Source: Cycas panzhihuaensis
Taxonomy: Eukaryota; Cycadophyta
Length of the DNA stretch: 64,000 bases
Direction of reading: 5' to 3'
Assembly: GCA_023213395.1 (NCBI GenBank)
Contig: CM041465.1
Coordinates: forward strand, 138,391,741-138,455,740
This document shows, in pieces, positions 1 through 12,477 of the stretch. The number at the start of each line of letters is the position of its first letter. Position 1 is the first letter of the stretch. Under the pieces are notes generated by a model that was not told where the DNA came from, did not search any database, and saw only the letters and a program-made list of their open reading frames with translations. The position numbers and the translations under genes are program-made.

Positions 1-606
1 TAGTAGCTTTAAATTAATTCGAGGCCACCTAATATTGAGAATTTATTTTTTGAAAATGTGGGAATGGGGTGCTATTATAGGTAAATAGACCTCTATTTCT
101 CACTTGTTCCTCAATAAAACACCAGACAAAGCATGTAATGGCTTTGATACCATGAAATAATTATTTTAGGATCTAAATACTATGTGCATCCATTAAAATA
201 TAATGTGAACTATTGAAATAATAAGAAAATCAAGCTAAAATGAGTATAATAGATACATATAAATAGTCACAGATGAATTTGTCATCACGTGATAATCTAA
301 TCCGGTAGAGCTTCTGCATTACAAAAGAATCAATGTATAAATGAAGTGAGTGGTGCTTAATTTATAAGCATACTAGTAAAGTTTACAACATAATTGGCTG
401 ACATATCAACACAAGCGACAAACCTAATACATTCACAAATTATAGTTGAATTGCAAATAAGGGTCACTTATAGTATACAACTATACACATACATATATAA
501 ATTAAATGGTAATGAAGCTAACATTATAAGTTTTAATATTGACTGTGACCATTATGATCAATCTTTTTTTATTAATGGCTTGGGTTTTCTTCACCTTCAT
601 CCTTAT
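1..606. other. AT-rich stretch, nothing recognised
   Basis: No coding similarity that I can defend before the Gypsy fragment that begins near 607. Short open frames overlap on both strands and look like chance. The stretch probably belongs to the same decayed element as the fragment that follows, because reading upstream in that frame still gives weak Gypsy-like text (an RKP-like segment just before YYYDPYKVL). Confidence 0.4.
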
Positions 607-1010
607 AAATAAAAATCTATTGGTAAGAATAGAAAACCATAAACTCAACCTTATTATTATGACCCTTACAAGGTACTCCAACAGATCAAAGATATTGCTT
701 ATGCCTTGGAGCTTCCTCCCAACACTAGAAACCATAATGTCCTCCATGTTTCATATCTAAAAAAATATTTAGGTAAAAAGATGGTTCTCCAAACTATCCT
801 CATGATACTCGATGAAGAATAGCTCCTCACAGTCCCACTAGATCATGTTCTAAATTATCGACAATGTTGCCTCTGGAACTAGACTATTTCTAAGTATTTT
901 GTGCAAAGGGTTGACTGCAAACCTAAAAAGGTAATATGGGAATTAGAAGAGTTTATAAAGCACCATCTATACTATCTCAACTTTAAGGACTCAACATCTT
1001 AAGGAGAGGG
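607..1010 (+). pseudogene. Ty3/Gypsy integrase C-terminus with chromodomain remnant
   Basis: Translation on the plus strand from about 660 gives YKVLQQIKDIAYALELPP followed by NVLHVSYLKKYLG. This is the usual end of a plant Gypsy integrase (the YKVL..IG..AYxLxLP and HxVFHVSxLKKY motifs). After about 60 residues comes a chromodomain-like tail (VPLDHVL...KKVIWELEEF, about 825-985). A purine-rich tract (AAGGAGAGGGA, near 1000) lies where the polypurine tract should be. Stops interrupt the frame, so this is a dead fragment. The chromodomain points to the chromovirus branch of Gypsy. The 5' part of pol is not visible in the window, so the fragment is truncated or runs off the left edge. Confidence 0.7.
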
Positions 1011-4000
1011 ACCCATTACATAACCCTCTACCATTAGCAAAACCAAACCACTAGTATGTGGTTGAATATCTAAAGATTAATGCTAGTTTTTAATTTGTGT
1101 GTGCAAGTCATTATGTGCATTAATAGAATTAGAGGTCATTTTCTCCTCTAATAAGAATTCAGTAAAAGAGGCCTTAGTTTCCTATTTAAGGCATAATATA
1201 AATGTAAAGGGTATTAAATCTTATATCTCGCATGAGGACATACCACTATACAAACTTTTGGTGTCTTATTGTGGTATATTTTCTATAACCTTTGGTGTTT
1301 ATTAATCAATAAAGAGAGATCATTTACTACCCTATTATGTCCTTTGAGCTCTTGTGTGAGGAATTGGAGAGATCATTGGGATAAGTTTGTCCCATCCTTT
1401 GTGTAGATTCCCTCTTGGTTATCCACTACTTAACTAATGTTTATCAAAACCTTAGCCTTTAGCTTTCTATATTTACCAATTCAGTGAGGTCCCCCTTAGT
1501 TCAAGTTGCTCATGTCCAAATTAGCCACATCTCTAGATCCTGAAATGTTGAGGTTAACAATCTTGTTTATTATATCCTAACCCAATACCTTTAGGTGGTG
1601 TTCATTAATAACTATTAGCATCTTATAACACTTTGATCACTAAGCTTCAGTTGCCAAGGAGGTACATATTTCCTTAAATCTAGGCCTTCTTGGTCCTCAG
1701 GTATCGTTTCCTCCTTACTTTTATTCTATTTAATATGTTTTTTTGGTATGAACATGTCATGTGATATGAACACCTATTTTAGGGCACCAATGATTAGAAT
1801 CTATTATGCAAAATCCAAAGGTTTGTCCACTTTGTACTATTAGCCACCCCTCATTTTTTATGATTTCTTTTTTTTTTTGTGACTTTGTCATGGCTTTATC
1901 TACTTGTTTCTGCCTATGAATTATTGTTTGTGTAGTTTGTCAATGTTTATTCTATCACCCCGTCATTTTAACACTGACCACATTATAATTTTTTATAGGA
2001 TTCCACCAAATTAACATTGACTCTGCCAAAATTATGATGATATGCAACATTCTACCACAAATTATAGCTTATGCAATTTTGATGATATGTTACCTAATTT
2101 TGGTAGTATCATTTGTTACACTTCCAAAATAGAAAAAAATTTGATTTTTACATTATTTTCTATTTTGTTTTGGCTTTTTTACTAAACCAAATACAACAAA
2201 GGGATATTATGGGCATAATACAAGTGGTTTCTTGTAAAAATTTAGCATGAAACTTTTGGATCTTTTGTTACTCCTTTAGTTATCCTCTTGCTTTGATCTC
2301 TTTCTTATAAGGTTGTATTATTGTATGTATTTGTTTTACAGATATTGGATACTTATTATGATGCTTGTGGATAGGTTGTGATGATTCTCTCTTGTTTGTG
2401 AAGCAAGACAACTAGTTGGAAGTGCATTTGATCAAAGTCCTCTAGTGCCCAATTACTTGGATATTTTTCTTTTTCATTTTGGCTTATTAAAATCATATTT
2501 TTCAACATTCTTATTCTCTAGTTTTTAGTAGAAATTAGTTGCTCTAAGTTATTATTATCAACCTCCTTCATTTGATTTTGAAGGTAAATTAGTGTGGGTT
2601 TTATTTCCTTCTTGTTTAAGAAACAAGATTTGTCATTAATTTGCTTCCTCCACATTGCTTATTTAAGTGAAAATTATTGTAACTAATCTTGCATATATTT
2701 TACTTGTAGTTTTCTTCATTATTTGAGTTCATTTATTTCATTAGCTTAGAGTTTGTTGATTGTTGCTTGTTGGCATTTATGAAAGGGACTTTCCCTTGAT
2801 TATGGTATTGTTGAGACCATTTTCCCTGTACTTACTCTCAACTAACTTGATCGCTTACCCTTTACCTCACCTCCCCCCTCTTGAATAATAGCACTATAAG
2901 TAGATTATTTAGCCTTCCAAGCATGATTCTTATATGTATGCAACTATCATATATATGTATAATTAGCATGTGAAATTTTTCTTCATATTTTAAATTTCTT
3001 TTAGGGTTTACATTTTATATTTGATGCTTTAAAGTTTTTGAGTCATGTTCTCTTTTTGATATTTACATTATGGTTTTTTATAATAAAGAGTATTCATCTA
3101 ATATCCTATTTATATAACCTTGTCTTGGGTTGTTGTTATGTTTATAGTTTTTCTTGCTTTTTTAAAGCACGTTTTTCTTAGAGTTGAAATAAATTACCCA
3201 TAAAAGCAAAAAGTAGAAAAGTTAAAAATCACTGAATTAAAAATTTAGTAAAGCTAAAAAGTATAAAACACAAAGACTAGAAAGGGTCCTAAAAGGCAAT
3301 CCCCTTCTTTATTTACCCTTTACTCTTATACTTCCATTTTGAATTATTTACTAAATCTTGTTGTTTCCTTTATCATTTAAGTACATAAATGTGTTTGTAA
3401 AAAGAAAATTTAAGTGCACTTAAAGCTTAAATCCTCTAATTACTTATTTCTTTTGTGGAGTTGCTTGTTTGATCTTGATTACTTCCTTTATGCAACTTAC
3501 CTAACATGTTTAGTTAAGGGTAGATTTGTATTTGAATGATGTTGTGGCATGTTGTCAACCACTCTATAGTGGAAATAACATACACAAAGACTATTGTACC
3601 TATATACGTAGAATTAGTTATCGAAAGAGAGTTGACCCACTATTGGTATATTATACGAGAGGGGTTGAGCAGATATAAAAAGATAGAGTCTTTCTCTCTA
3701 GCTAGAATAATAAATAAACCTGTAAAGATTTATCAAGGTTTTAAGTAAAGCCCTTAACTAGGATTTTCTATTATTGGCTAAACACATAGAGTGATAAGTC
3801 AGTGTGTGAAATGAGGTGTGATTAAGCACTAATATCTAAGCCTCAGATACAACCAGCTCAGCTCAACATACTAAAGAGGGTAAGAAAAGTAGTAGAGATC
3901 TTATAGGTTTTCTTCTTCCAATTCCTCCCCACTTCTTTATTCCCTTTCTCTATTTATCTTATCCTTTATAACTTTACTTGAGTCACAACTATTATTCACA

Positions 4001-4230
4001 TAAGCCTCATTACCGCCTACCCTTGTTCTATCACATCATTCTTCGAGTCTAATATTGAATCAACTATGCATTGAATCATACCTTGAATTAGTTGTTTGTA
4101 CCTATAATTACATATTATTTGATACCTTCCCCTCTTTACATCCCCTCTTCTCACAAGAAGGCCAGTTCGCCTAAGGCCTCCCTAATCTCATACAAATACC
4201 ATATGTCTATTATAGTAGTGAATATCACTA
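1011..4230. other. Decayed AT-rich intergenic DNA
   Basis: About 3.2 kb with frequent stops in all frames and no recognisable domain. The first part may be the 3' LTR of the Gypsy fragment ending at 1010, because it directly follows a purine-rich tract, but I could not find its other copy. A 70-residue open frame at 3536-3748 has no family that I recognise and is probably chance. Confidence 0.4.
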
Positions 4231-4233
4231 GCA

Positions 4234-4960
4234 AGGAGAAATTACTTAATTCTTTATTGAAAATTTATTTTGTAAGTGGATTGAAACCTAAACTACAAAA
4301 TATATTAAAACGATAGCCTAACAAATTATTTGAAAAAGGAAAAGTATTAGCCATCATATTTAAGAAAGAGTTAGACATAAAATATTTGGGTATACAAGAT
4401 AATATACTAAAGATGTTACATAAAAAAATCAAAGAGTTAAGGATGGAAGAAACATACATAGTAATGATGAAAGAAGATTCACCAAGGTAAAAGCTAAAAG
4501 AGGAAATTTTAAGGTTGAAACTACAAGCCAAGAAAAAACTAGCCTATGGAGAATAAACCAATCAATAATAGAAGAACTAGGACAAGCATAGAGCTAGAAT
4601 GGTGTTATATTTGTAAGGAGAAGACACATAACATAAAGGAGTGATGTTTATACCTTAAAAACAAGATTGCAAAAGAGTCAAAATCGTCACATTTGTGACA
4701 CAACTATGTATACTACAAAGGGATACTTCTACAATCCTAAATATGTGAAGAGAGAGAAAAAATGGTGTTTAACACTAGAGAAAGGAATCCTTAAGGTAGA
4801 GGTCAAGGGAGAGGTAGTGATTTCCAACCTATGTACAAGATAAAATCTACTATAAAGAAAATAATAAGGTTAAAGAAGAAAAGTCCAATAGGAAGATGCT
4901 CATTATGTTTGGACTTTGGACATTAAAAGTTAGAATGTCCCTATAAAATGTCTAAAGATA
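4234..4960 (+). pseudogene. Retrotransposon gag remnant with CCHC knuckles
   Basis: The plus-strand text from 4234 reads like the C-terminal half of a retrotransposon gag (FVSGLKPKLQNILKR, then Lys/Glu-rich helical text). It is followed by two knuckle-like motifs. The first, near 4600-4650, reads CYICKEKTHNIKE, then a stop, then Cys. The second, at about 4900-4940, is CSLCLDFGH, then a stop, then KLEC, which is exact CX2CX4HX4C spacing if the stop is read as one residue. Several stops make it non-functional. Gag knuckles bind the element's RNA. I infer Ty3/Gypsy from the general look. No polymerase follows before the LTR-like repeat at 5094. Confidence 0.5.
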
Positions 4961-5015
4961 ATAATACACATATATCTAAAATCAACCACTTAAACTAAAA
5001 TCAGACCATCTAAAT

Positions 5016-5080
5016 CTTTGAGACTATTTCATTAAATCTTATGAATATTCTTTGAGACTATTTCATTAAATTTTAGAGCT
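5016..5080. repeat. Short tandem duplication (about 35-bp period)
   Basis: The phrase ctttgagactatttcatta occurs twice in a row, starting near 5014 and 5050, with one or two differences. It looks like a local slippage duplication just outside the LTR-like repeat. Confidence 0.6.
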
Positions 5081-5093
5081 TATTATTGTAGGA

Positions 5094-5442
5094 TGCACAC
5101 ACTCAATAATCAAAAACTGAAAATAATCAACATAAACCAATGTATAGATCTATTGATATATTTCATTGAATAGCAAATATGTACATATATAATAATGTAA
5201 AACCATTACGAGAGAGCCTTTTAGGAATATGAAGAGTTGATCATGCAAGGTGACACATGGCACCTTGTATCAATAACATTACAATGAGGTGAGAGCAAAA
5301 GAGACCCGACACATATAGACTCACAACCTCAAGTTATTACTAACCCTAACTATGATACTAACACCCTTATAATACACTAACATAGTAACATCACTTTAAA
5401 CATTAAACATATGACCTTTAAATTAAACACTATATTCCAATG
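5094..5442 (-). repeat. LTR-like repeat, left copy of outer pair
   Basis: About 350 bp closely matching 31879-32237 in the same direction (for example both contain atgtatagatctattgatat and aacatatgacctttaaatta). On the minus strand it begins TTGGAATATA and ends TGTGTGCA, the form of a Copia-type LTR (TGTTGGAAT...CA). A purine-rich tract reading agggagaca on the minus strand abuts its right edge, where a polypurine tract would sit if this is the 3' LTR of a minus-strand element. The flanking 5-mers of the pair (tagga and attat) do not match, so pairing of the two copies into one element is inferred, not proven. Confidence 0.6.
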
Positions 5443-7748
5443 TCTCCCTATAATATTTAATTTATTACAATAAAAAATTATACCAAATACAACTTTTGTT
5501 CTCTTAACACTTCAACATCAAACTGCTTCATTAAAAGATATTACTAATATCTATATAAAGATATAACCATCCACTAGATCACATGGGTAAATATCCTATG
5601 TGTCCATTGGCCATCTAGGTAATGTCTTCACATACACAGTTTATCAACACTAAACAGATCTTCATCTGAGTTACATTTCAACCCCTGTAATAGTCTAATT
5701 CATGGACACATATCTCAGGAGTAGGCCGAACTACCTAACCAAATAAATATTGGAAATCCTGATATCCAAGAATAAGAAGTATTACTTGGTTAGCAATGTC
5801 TAGTAACTTCTGTCAATTTTGCCTTTTATCATGTAAGATTCTCAACATCAATATTTGACAAGCATCATCATCAACGACTTTTTGGCTAAAACAAATCATA
5901 ATTTTATCAAAAACTCCTTTGACTAGAACATATCAATGATTTTGAGCTATAAAGATCACATATAACAACAATCAATTGTTTACTACATAAGTTTACATTC
6001 ACAACTATAAAACATGGAGGTTTAAATCCTTTAGTTTTTAGTCAAGTGTTAATAAATAGGGTTATATTTTGTGAATCGCCCCCCCTTTTCTTATCATAAT
6101 TGGGTGTAAAAAAATGACATTCATGTGAAATATTACCTACATTTAAGCTAAGAGTCTTTTAATCATATTTTTTGGTCATACTTCAGTTGCAAATTTATGA
6201 ATTAATTACACTTGAGGTTATAATTGAGTTATATGTGATGTTACAATTACAACCTAGTCACACTTGAGATTACAATTGTGACTTGGTCATACTTATGGTT
6301 ATAATAGTGACCCGGTTGTAGTTGAAGTTGCGATTGTAACCTAGCCACACTTGTGATTGCAATTACAACCTAATCATACTTCCAGCTACAATAATGGATT
6401 GGTTGTATTTTTTACTAGGATTATGATTTGATCATACCTTGAACTATAAATATAACCTGGTTATATCTCTGATTACAATCATGCCCTGATTATGCTTGCC
6501 ACTACACTTGCAACTTCATTGCATCTACCAATCTTAGAAAGTATAGTGCCACTAAGATAATTTTTCCTCAAACTTCAACAAACTACTTAAAAAACAAATG
6601 TTCTTGACATTCTTCTGATCGAGATGCATCTTAGCCACCAATTAAAGTGAAAACAAGGGTGTAGGAACCAATTATAAATGAGTTAATCCTAAACTTTATA
6701 TATTTTAAAATCATTGTAGTCTTCACAATTGTAGTTTATCCAAACATTTTACAAGTATCTTTTGTACTATTATCACCACAAAGTCATCTGATTGAAACCT
6801 ATGTGTTCTAGAGATGCCAAATTAGCACATGCCAGGATAATACAAGAAAAGGTGAACTTATTAAGTATAATACTAATTCATTGCATCTAATAAAAAAATG
6901 CCAATACATCCTCAAGTGAAGGAAGTGGCATTCATGATAACTTCCACACGAACAACGCAAAAAAAAAAAAGCGTCGTTACAAATGGAAGTAAGGAGGTCA
7001 AATTACTTATGCCTCCAAACTCAATATCTATATATCACGTCTAACATAAGCTAAGATAATTGCAGTACATAAAATTATATTTCACTCTTAGGATTTTAAT
7101 GAAGATACACATATCTTTGTCCCTATAAATCTATCAAACATGTCTATTGTAATGGTAGCAACAACTGCAACACCTCTATTGGCTAGTTTAACTATCTAAT
7201 TTCTAAATTTTAGAATTCATGCCTATGGATTTGGCCTCGAAGACTATCAAGTATTAGGTTGCTCTATAGTGAAGATTTGGTTGAGTTGTCTTTATTCTTA
7301 GGTATTGTTGGAAATGATTGATGATTGTTTCTTCTTCTCTAGTCAATAGGGATTCATTATAAGAAGATAAAAGATTAAAAAATGAAAAAAGTTTAGTTGA
7401 AGTAAAAGAAGTGATGGCATATATTACTCCTACAAAGTTACTAAATGGGGTCAGTCACATGATAATACACCAAAAAGTAGAGAAAGTAATTATAGGTGAA
7501 GCATTAACACAATTATCTTTCATAGCAGTTATGTCATCTATCACAATTAGATTCCAAATGATTCATGATAAGATGCTTTGCATATTGAGGCTGAGGAGAG
7601 ATAAAGGTGAAGCAATAGAGATTTGCAGACATAAATGAGGGTTAAGGAGGTACAAAAAAATAGAGAAGTTTCATGAAGAGGCCAAACATCTAGAACCTAG
7701 GGGCATAATTATCAGATCAAGCATCCTTAAAAAGAAAAAACTTTAACA
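5443..7748. other. Internal remnant between outer LTR-like repeat and Copia element
   Basis: About 2.3 kb, AT-rich, with no recognisable protein domain on either strand. It contains the ~30-bp minisatellite at 6171-6513. A 75-codon plus-strand open frame (7411-7638) has no family that I recognise. If the outer LTR-like repeats form one element, this is its 3' internal part on the minus strand. Confidence 0.4.
6171..6513. repeat. Degenerate minisatellite, unit about 29-30 bp, about 11 copies
   Basis: Successive blocks of 28-30 bases share the pattern cctggtcatacttg..attacaattgtga. Examples are the blocks starting at about 6171, 6201, 6253, 6283, 6312, 6341, 6370, 6400, 6428, 6457 and 6486. 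One block near 6231-6252 is short. The units have drifted far apart, but positions such as the initial cctrgt, the central actt and the attacaat core are kept. All reading frames contain stops, so it does not look like a repeat-coded protein today. Confidence 0.7.
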
Positions 7749-8413
7749 TGTTATATAAACTAGATCCCAATAACCAAAAACTGCCACCAAGATCTAAACT
7801 ATTTTGCAACTAGTTATATGAATCAAAACTAAAATTTAACATGCAACTTCTTAAACCAAAAATAATATAATAAATGAATTAGAAAGACAAGCATCACATA
7901 TACACTTGATATAATATACTAAAACCCTAGCAGTGTGCTAGGAAAACATCCACATAGGAAAGGTATTGATCTTTATTATCAAAGAATAGAGAAATATATA
8001 TAATCTGCACTTGAATGCTCATAGCAATAATAACTAGCTGCCTCTACTCAATACAATACATCTAATACATCGAACACCATCAACATAATAAAAAAACACC
8101 CTAAATCAAGTTATATGAGAGAGTCATACAATGCACAAATCTCGACCATTAAATTTAGGATATTTTGAACGAATTACCCCAATTCTCTTTACAATTTAGT
8201 ATACTTTTCAGTACTAGCTTTTTGGGTCAGGGGCTACCGCTCCTGAACACCCTCTTTATGGGGGAGGGTGGGGTTTTGGATCCCCCCGCACCCCCTGGAT
8301 AAGGGAAGCTCCTACCCTCCTTAGATTCCCCCCGTAGAAGTTTTGGGGAAAAACTGTGCTACCAACCTATCGAAATTTTAGCCTCCAAAACATTATTGTC
8401 ACATTATCTAACA
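7749..8413 (-). repeat. Copia 3' LTR
   Basis: 665 bp. On the minus strand it starts TGTTAGATAATG right after a purine tract (gttaagatggagat), a classic polypurine-tract/LTR junction. It ends ...tataaCA near 7749. It matches 29459-30117 along its length, including a GC-rich pyrimidine block at 8220-8340 that stands out from the AT-rich background. Confidence 0.88.
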
Positions 8414-8427
8414 ATCTCCATCTTAAC
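8414..8427 (-). promoter_or_regulatory. Copia polypurine tract
   Basis: Read on the minus strand, the bases next to the 3' LTR are taagatggagat. This is a purine-rich tract of the type that primes plus-strand DNA synthesis in Copia elements. Confidence 0.7.
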
Positions 8428-8559
8428 AACAATTTACCTAATACATTTCTTAGACTATTCATCACCTTTTCTACAAGCCAAGAGAAGTCAAATACCATTT
8501 AAACTTCTCCAATATTGCTTGTTTTTTTAACATGTTAGCACAATTCTATTTTGTGTTAA

Positions 8560-9434
8560 CCTTCTCAAGTGCCACTCCACCTACTTTCACAACCTATATA
8601 ACAAAATAGTACTTAAAAGCAATATGCTTTGTCCTACTATGATAAGCTAAATTCTTTGCTAAATAAATAGTACTTTAACTGTCACAAAATATCTTTACCA
8701 TTTTCTACTTCCTTCCAAGCTCAACCAATAGACACTACAACTAGATTGCTTCTTTACAAGCATGTGCTATAATAACATATTTTACTTTTGTAGTCGATAA
8801 TATAATTATACTGTACAATTTTAACATCCAACTAACTAGACCACTTGCAAGAGTAAATAAATAACCCAAAGTAGACCTTCTCTTATCTGAATCTCCTATA
8901 AAGTCTAAATTAACATATCTATAAACCTGATTACTTGTACCTTCAAAGGTGATGCAATAGTCACTTGTGCCCCTCAAATACCAAAGTATCCATTTTAGTG
9001 TTGCCTAATGTTCCTTTCCTAGATTTTCCATAAACCTACTAACTATACCAATTGCATGTGAAATGTCAAGTCTTGTATATACCATGGTATGCATCAAAAT
9101 TCCTATTGCATTGGCATAAGGTACACAAGACATATAAGCTTTTTCTTCTTCATTACTAGGACTCACCAGTTTCACATTTGCCATACTGGGAAGCCAATGG
9201 GATACTCACCAGTTTCACATTTATCATACAAAATCTGGTTAGCACATTCTCCATATATTTCTATTGTGAAAACCATAGCTTACCATTTTTTCTATCTCTA
9301 TGTATCTCCATACCTAAGATTTATTTTGCAACTCCTAGATCCTTCATATCAAAAGTCCTAGACAATTGAGCATTTAACTTGTTAATTTCTACTATGCTCT
9401 TGCTTGCAACTAGTATGTTATTAACATATAATAT
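8560..9434 (-). pseudogene. Copia reverse transcriptase C-terminal half and RNase H
   Basis: The minus-strand text from 9434 reads ILYVNNILVASKSIVEINK, the Copia YVDDxLI box with both catalytic Asp codons changed to Asn, followed by DMKDLG. Further on (8977-8741) comes the RNase H region: GTSDYCITF, YVNLDFIGDSDKRRSTLGY, then SGLVSWMLK and a degenerate STTKVKYVIIAHACKEAIW (canonical STAEAEY). Many stops (several where Trp, Gln or Arg is expected) kill it. It is the continuation of the half at 26461-27010 on the other side of the Gypsy. Confidence 0.88.
9430..9434. repeat. Gypsy target-site duplication, left copy
   Basis: aatat, next to the TG start of the left Gypsy LTR. The right copy at 26461-26465 is aatac, four of five bases identical. 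Removing the Gypsy and one copy restores a continuous Copia frame across the junction. Confidence 0.85.
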
Positions 9435-9954
9435 TGTTTCCCGGCTACTGAGAATGGATACAAATAGGTCGACCTAGGTAGGCTTAGGTATACTTCTCCC
9501 TTTTCACTTGTATTATTTCTTTGGAGAGGTTGACAGAAGTGTTGCCTCGTTGTATGACTGCTTGCTTCATTTGTATGATCACTTTGCATTTGTTCCCTGT
9601 TCATGCTGCTTGTTATATTGTGAGCCTGTGACGACCCAGCAGGACCTGCGTTTCTGCAAGGTAGGCATCCTCATGGCACTTTATGACTCTCCGCGCTATC
9701 TCCACACCGCCTCGAGTTTTTGTTAGACTGTATGACCCGTTTATGCCTCGACATTAAGCTCCTAACACCTCATTTCTTGGACCTTTTGCCTGTTGATGTT
9801 TGCTTGCCTCTGTCCACATGCATTTTGGACTGTCTCAACCACCTATACAGGAGGGCCAACCCCTCCCAGGCCTGCCACATCACCTCCCAAAGCTCCTAGA
9901 ACCCAGAATTCTGCCATTCTGGCTTTCTAGTCCCGCACTGCTGTAAACTTAGCA

Positions 9955-9998
9955 GTACCGCGAAGTTTACCGCAGTACTGCAAAGTTTGCCATGGTGC
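9955..9998 (+). promoter_or_regulatory. CCGCG/AGTTT motif cluster in LTR upstream region
   Basis: The LTR upstream of its TATA box contains agtaccgcgaagttt, then accgcagtactgcaaagttt and gccatggtgcg. These resemble halves of the perfect palindrome at 21785-21814 and the gccgcggtgcaaat that follows it. The right LTR has a drifted version (24187-24237). It may be a regulatory element shared by the sense and antisense units; this is inference. Confidence 0.4.
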
Positions 9999-10126
9999 GA
10001 CTATTGTCAGTTGTTTTTTAGAAAATTGCTATGGAAATTCTTGCGTTTCCCGCAGAATCGCCACATGGCCTCACGTCCACCTCAGCCCTATTCATGCCCT
10101 ATTCGCCCACTTAGAGCCAGGATGGG

Positions 10127-10132
10127 TATAAG
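10127..10132 (+). promoter_or_regulatory. LTR TATA box (5' LTR)
   Basis: gggtataagtatcc, a good plant TATA box, about 690 bp into the LTR and identical in the right LTR. Transcription of the element should start some 30 bp downstream, near 10160. Confidence 0.6.
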
Positions 10133-12222
10133 TATCCAAACCCTCATTATTTTGAGGTCTTCTTAAATCATTTTTTTTGCTCTCTTAAACAACAGTTCCT
10201 ACTACAACTTCTACTCTCCTTCTCTTCCTTCTATAGGTGTACTTGCAAGCCTGTGTTTCCTGCAACCTCAGGCCAGGATCCACCTACAACTACTTGCTTC
10301 CACGATGGGAAGCCTCTCTCCAGGTTTTATCAAGCAATTTTAGTGTTGATTCTTCTCCAACTCACCCAGCAAGTGTCCCTTTCGGTTGTCCATTGGAATC
10401 TCTCCTAAATACCCTTGTAGGGGTCCTCTTCTCCGCTGATAGCAGCCCCAGATCTACCGGATATCCGCCCAGCAGGTCTTCCAAACCCTTTTCTTCTAGA
10501 TTTATGGTAAGTTACCTCCATATTGGACCTACTTCTTGTCTTGTTTGCCTGTTTCCTTCAGGTTTCACCATAGCAAGATTTGTTTCTATTATATTTGGCT
10601 TGTTGCTTTCCGGCTCTACCTTTCTCTTCGCTAGTTTTCTTCGAGGGAGCAGCGAGAGAAGAGTCACAAGGTTGGGTGAAGAGAGCAAGATGGGGCAGCC
10701 GACTTTTCAGTCCTTCTCTCCAAGGGTAATCCCTTTCCACCTTCTCTTCTCTTGCTCTATGCTCTTCTTGGGATAATTAGGAGTGATTAAGCCCTAGGCC
10801 TGCGTTGGATTATCAGCATATACAGCCTCTCGCTATGCTGATTCCAGGCCTGCTCGCCTCTTATTTGGACCCCTATAGTGTCCCTCAGGTTATTGGGTAT
10901 CCCTTAATATCATTGGCAAGGGTTGTGCACTGGATTGCTGCCCATAGCAACTCTGTGTCTTGCATATTTCCCCAACGCTTCGTTACCCTTTTCTCTGCAT
11001 CTCTTGGTTGTCCTTAGTTGTCTTTACCATTACCTTGTTGTGCTTGAGAGTTATGTGGAGAACCCATTAGAGGGTTAGCCATCATGAGGCTTCCCTTACT
11101 CCATTTTTGCTTGATGTTTATCCTTGCTTGAGAGAGGGTTTTAGAGCTTATTGTACCAACTATTTTTCCTAACACTCTAACATAAGTATCACATATATAC
11201 TTGCATATACATAGTTTATCTTTTGCAGCCCCTTCTCGGAAGGGATAAGTCCATGCATGTGTAGGTTGTCGTGGTGCTCTTGTAAAGGTATAAAGCGTTC
11301 GGATCTGGGTAAGGTCTACCATTTTGTTCTTTACTTTGGCTTCTTTCCTTTTTGCTTTATTTTCATAAAGGGGAAGGTAAGGGAGCCCCCACCATTCACG
11401 TCAAGACTTGGTTACACATCCGTGGATTGACGCATGGACGTACGTTACACGTGGGTGAGGTCCCCCATCGACCACTACATCTTCCAAGTACATACATCCT
11501 TCCTCTAACTCTCGTTTTCCCTTTCTTACTTTTGTTTAGGATATATGTGTTAGTTAAATAAGTCACACATAAAAGTAAAAGGAGAAACAGTATCTTTTAT
11601 TTATGCTTGTATATTTGTACATCGTATACTCAACCCTCATAGGAAAAGAACCTATAGCAAACTCACCCTTCCCTTTTCCTTTTCTTGCAAAGCCTAGCTT
11701 ACCCTTTCGGTTCATTCCACTTTGGATTGTTTGCTTGCATATGTGACACCTATTCCCGTTTCCTTTCCTGTTTCCTTTTCGAATCGTTAGGGGAAACTTT
11801 AGTTTAGTTATCCCATTCTCTTTTCTCTCTCCTCCTCTTGGCCTTATTTGCTTGGTCAAATAACCAAGAGGAACCCGGCCACATCATAGGCTATCGCCTA
11901 CCTTATCCCTGCTCGTTTCCCTCCATCATAGGGAAATCTTTGAGGACTCCTCTCTTCCCCTTCCGACCATCCAAGGGTGGGAGGATCTTCCTCTTGAGTT
12001 TATTCGGGCTACCTTTCTTGTTTTCCCTCTTTCTCTCTTCGATAGAAGACCACCCCAAGGTAATTGGGTATCATCCGCAGGTCCCAAACTCTTGCTTCGG
12101 TGCATGGGGTGCCCTGCGTGATACTTACTTTGCTTGTAGGTTTTCACCCGCACCCTCGATATCACCATCGACCATCATCATTCCTACCAAGCTTAGTGAT
12201 TATCCCATAAATGCATATCCAC

Positions 12223-12240
12223 TGGTGACTATACTGGGGA
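12223..12240 (+). promoter_or_regulatory. Gypsy primer-binding site
   Basis: TGGTGACTATACTGGGGA, one base after the LTR end. It begins with TGG, the complement of a tRNA CCA end, and resembles the TGGCGACTCyrCTGGGGA class of plant Gypsy primer sites. I am not certain which tRNA it matches (an arginine or aspartate tRNA is likely). Confidence 0.75.
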
Positions 12241-12477
12241 CTTGTCAGTAAGGGAGCTAGTTCCTATCTCTTTCTATTGATACTATTACCTTTTAGTGGT
12301 CTCCTCCACTTCATCTCCTTTGTTGGACAAACCCCAACACGCATGCCTTGCATCCCTTTCCTTCTTCTAAAGTGTTGGTAAGTGTTGTATGCGACGCTTT
12401 TTACGCCGCCTACGTGGTTTGTCTTCTTTCAATATCCTAGGTATTGTCTTCTTTCATCGTCGAATTATGATTCGAAA

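Larger units (their letters stand above)
9435..12221 (+). repeat. Gypsy 5' LTR
   Basis: 2787 bp, starting TGTTTCCC and ending GCATATCCA. It aligns over its whole length with 23674-26460, which comes out at exactly the same length. It is long for a plant LTR. A TATA box lies at 10127-10132. The open frames inside (for example 10237-10776 and 11838-12251) also occur in the other LTR in broken form, start nowhere special and encode no known domain, so I treat them as chance. Confidence 0.94.

Noticed and set aside
6171-6513. CRISPR-like array
   Set aside because: Repeats are directly joined, strongly diverged and without constant repeats and unique spacers; the DNA is nuclear plant DNA.
10237-10776. 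179-codon open frame in the 5' LTR as an accessory gene
   Set aside because: The matching part of the 3' LTR is broken, there is no known domain, and it overlaps the expected transcript start. LTR shadow.
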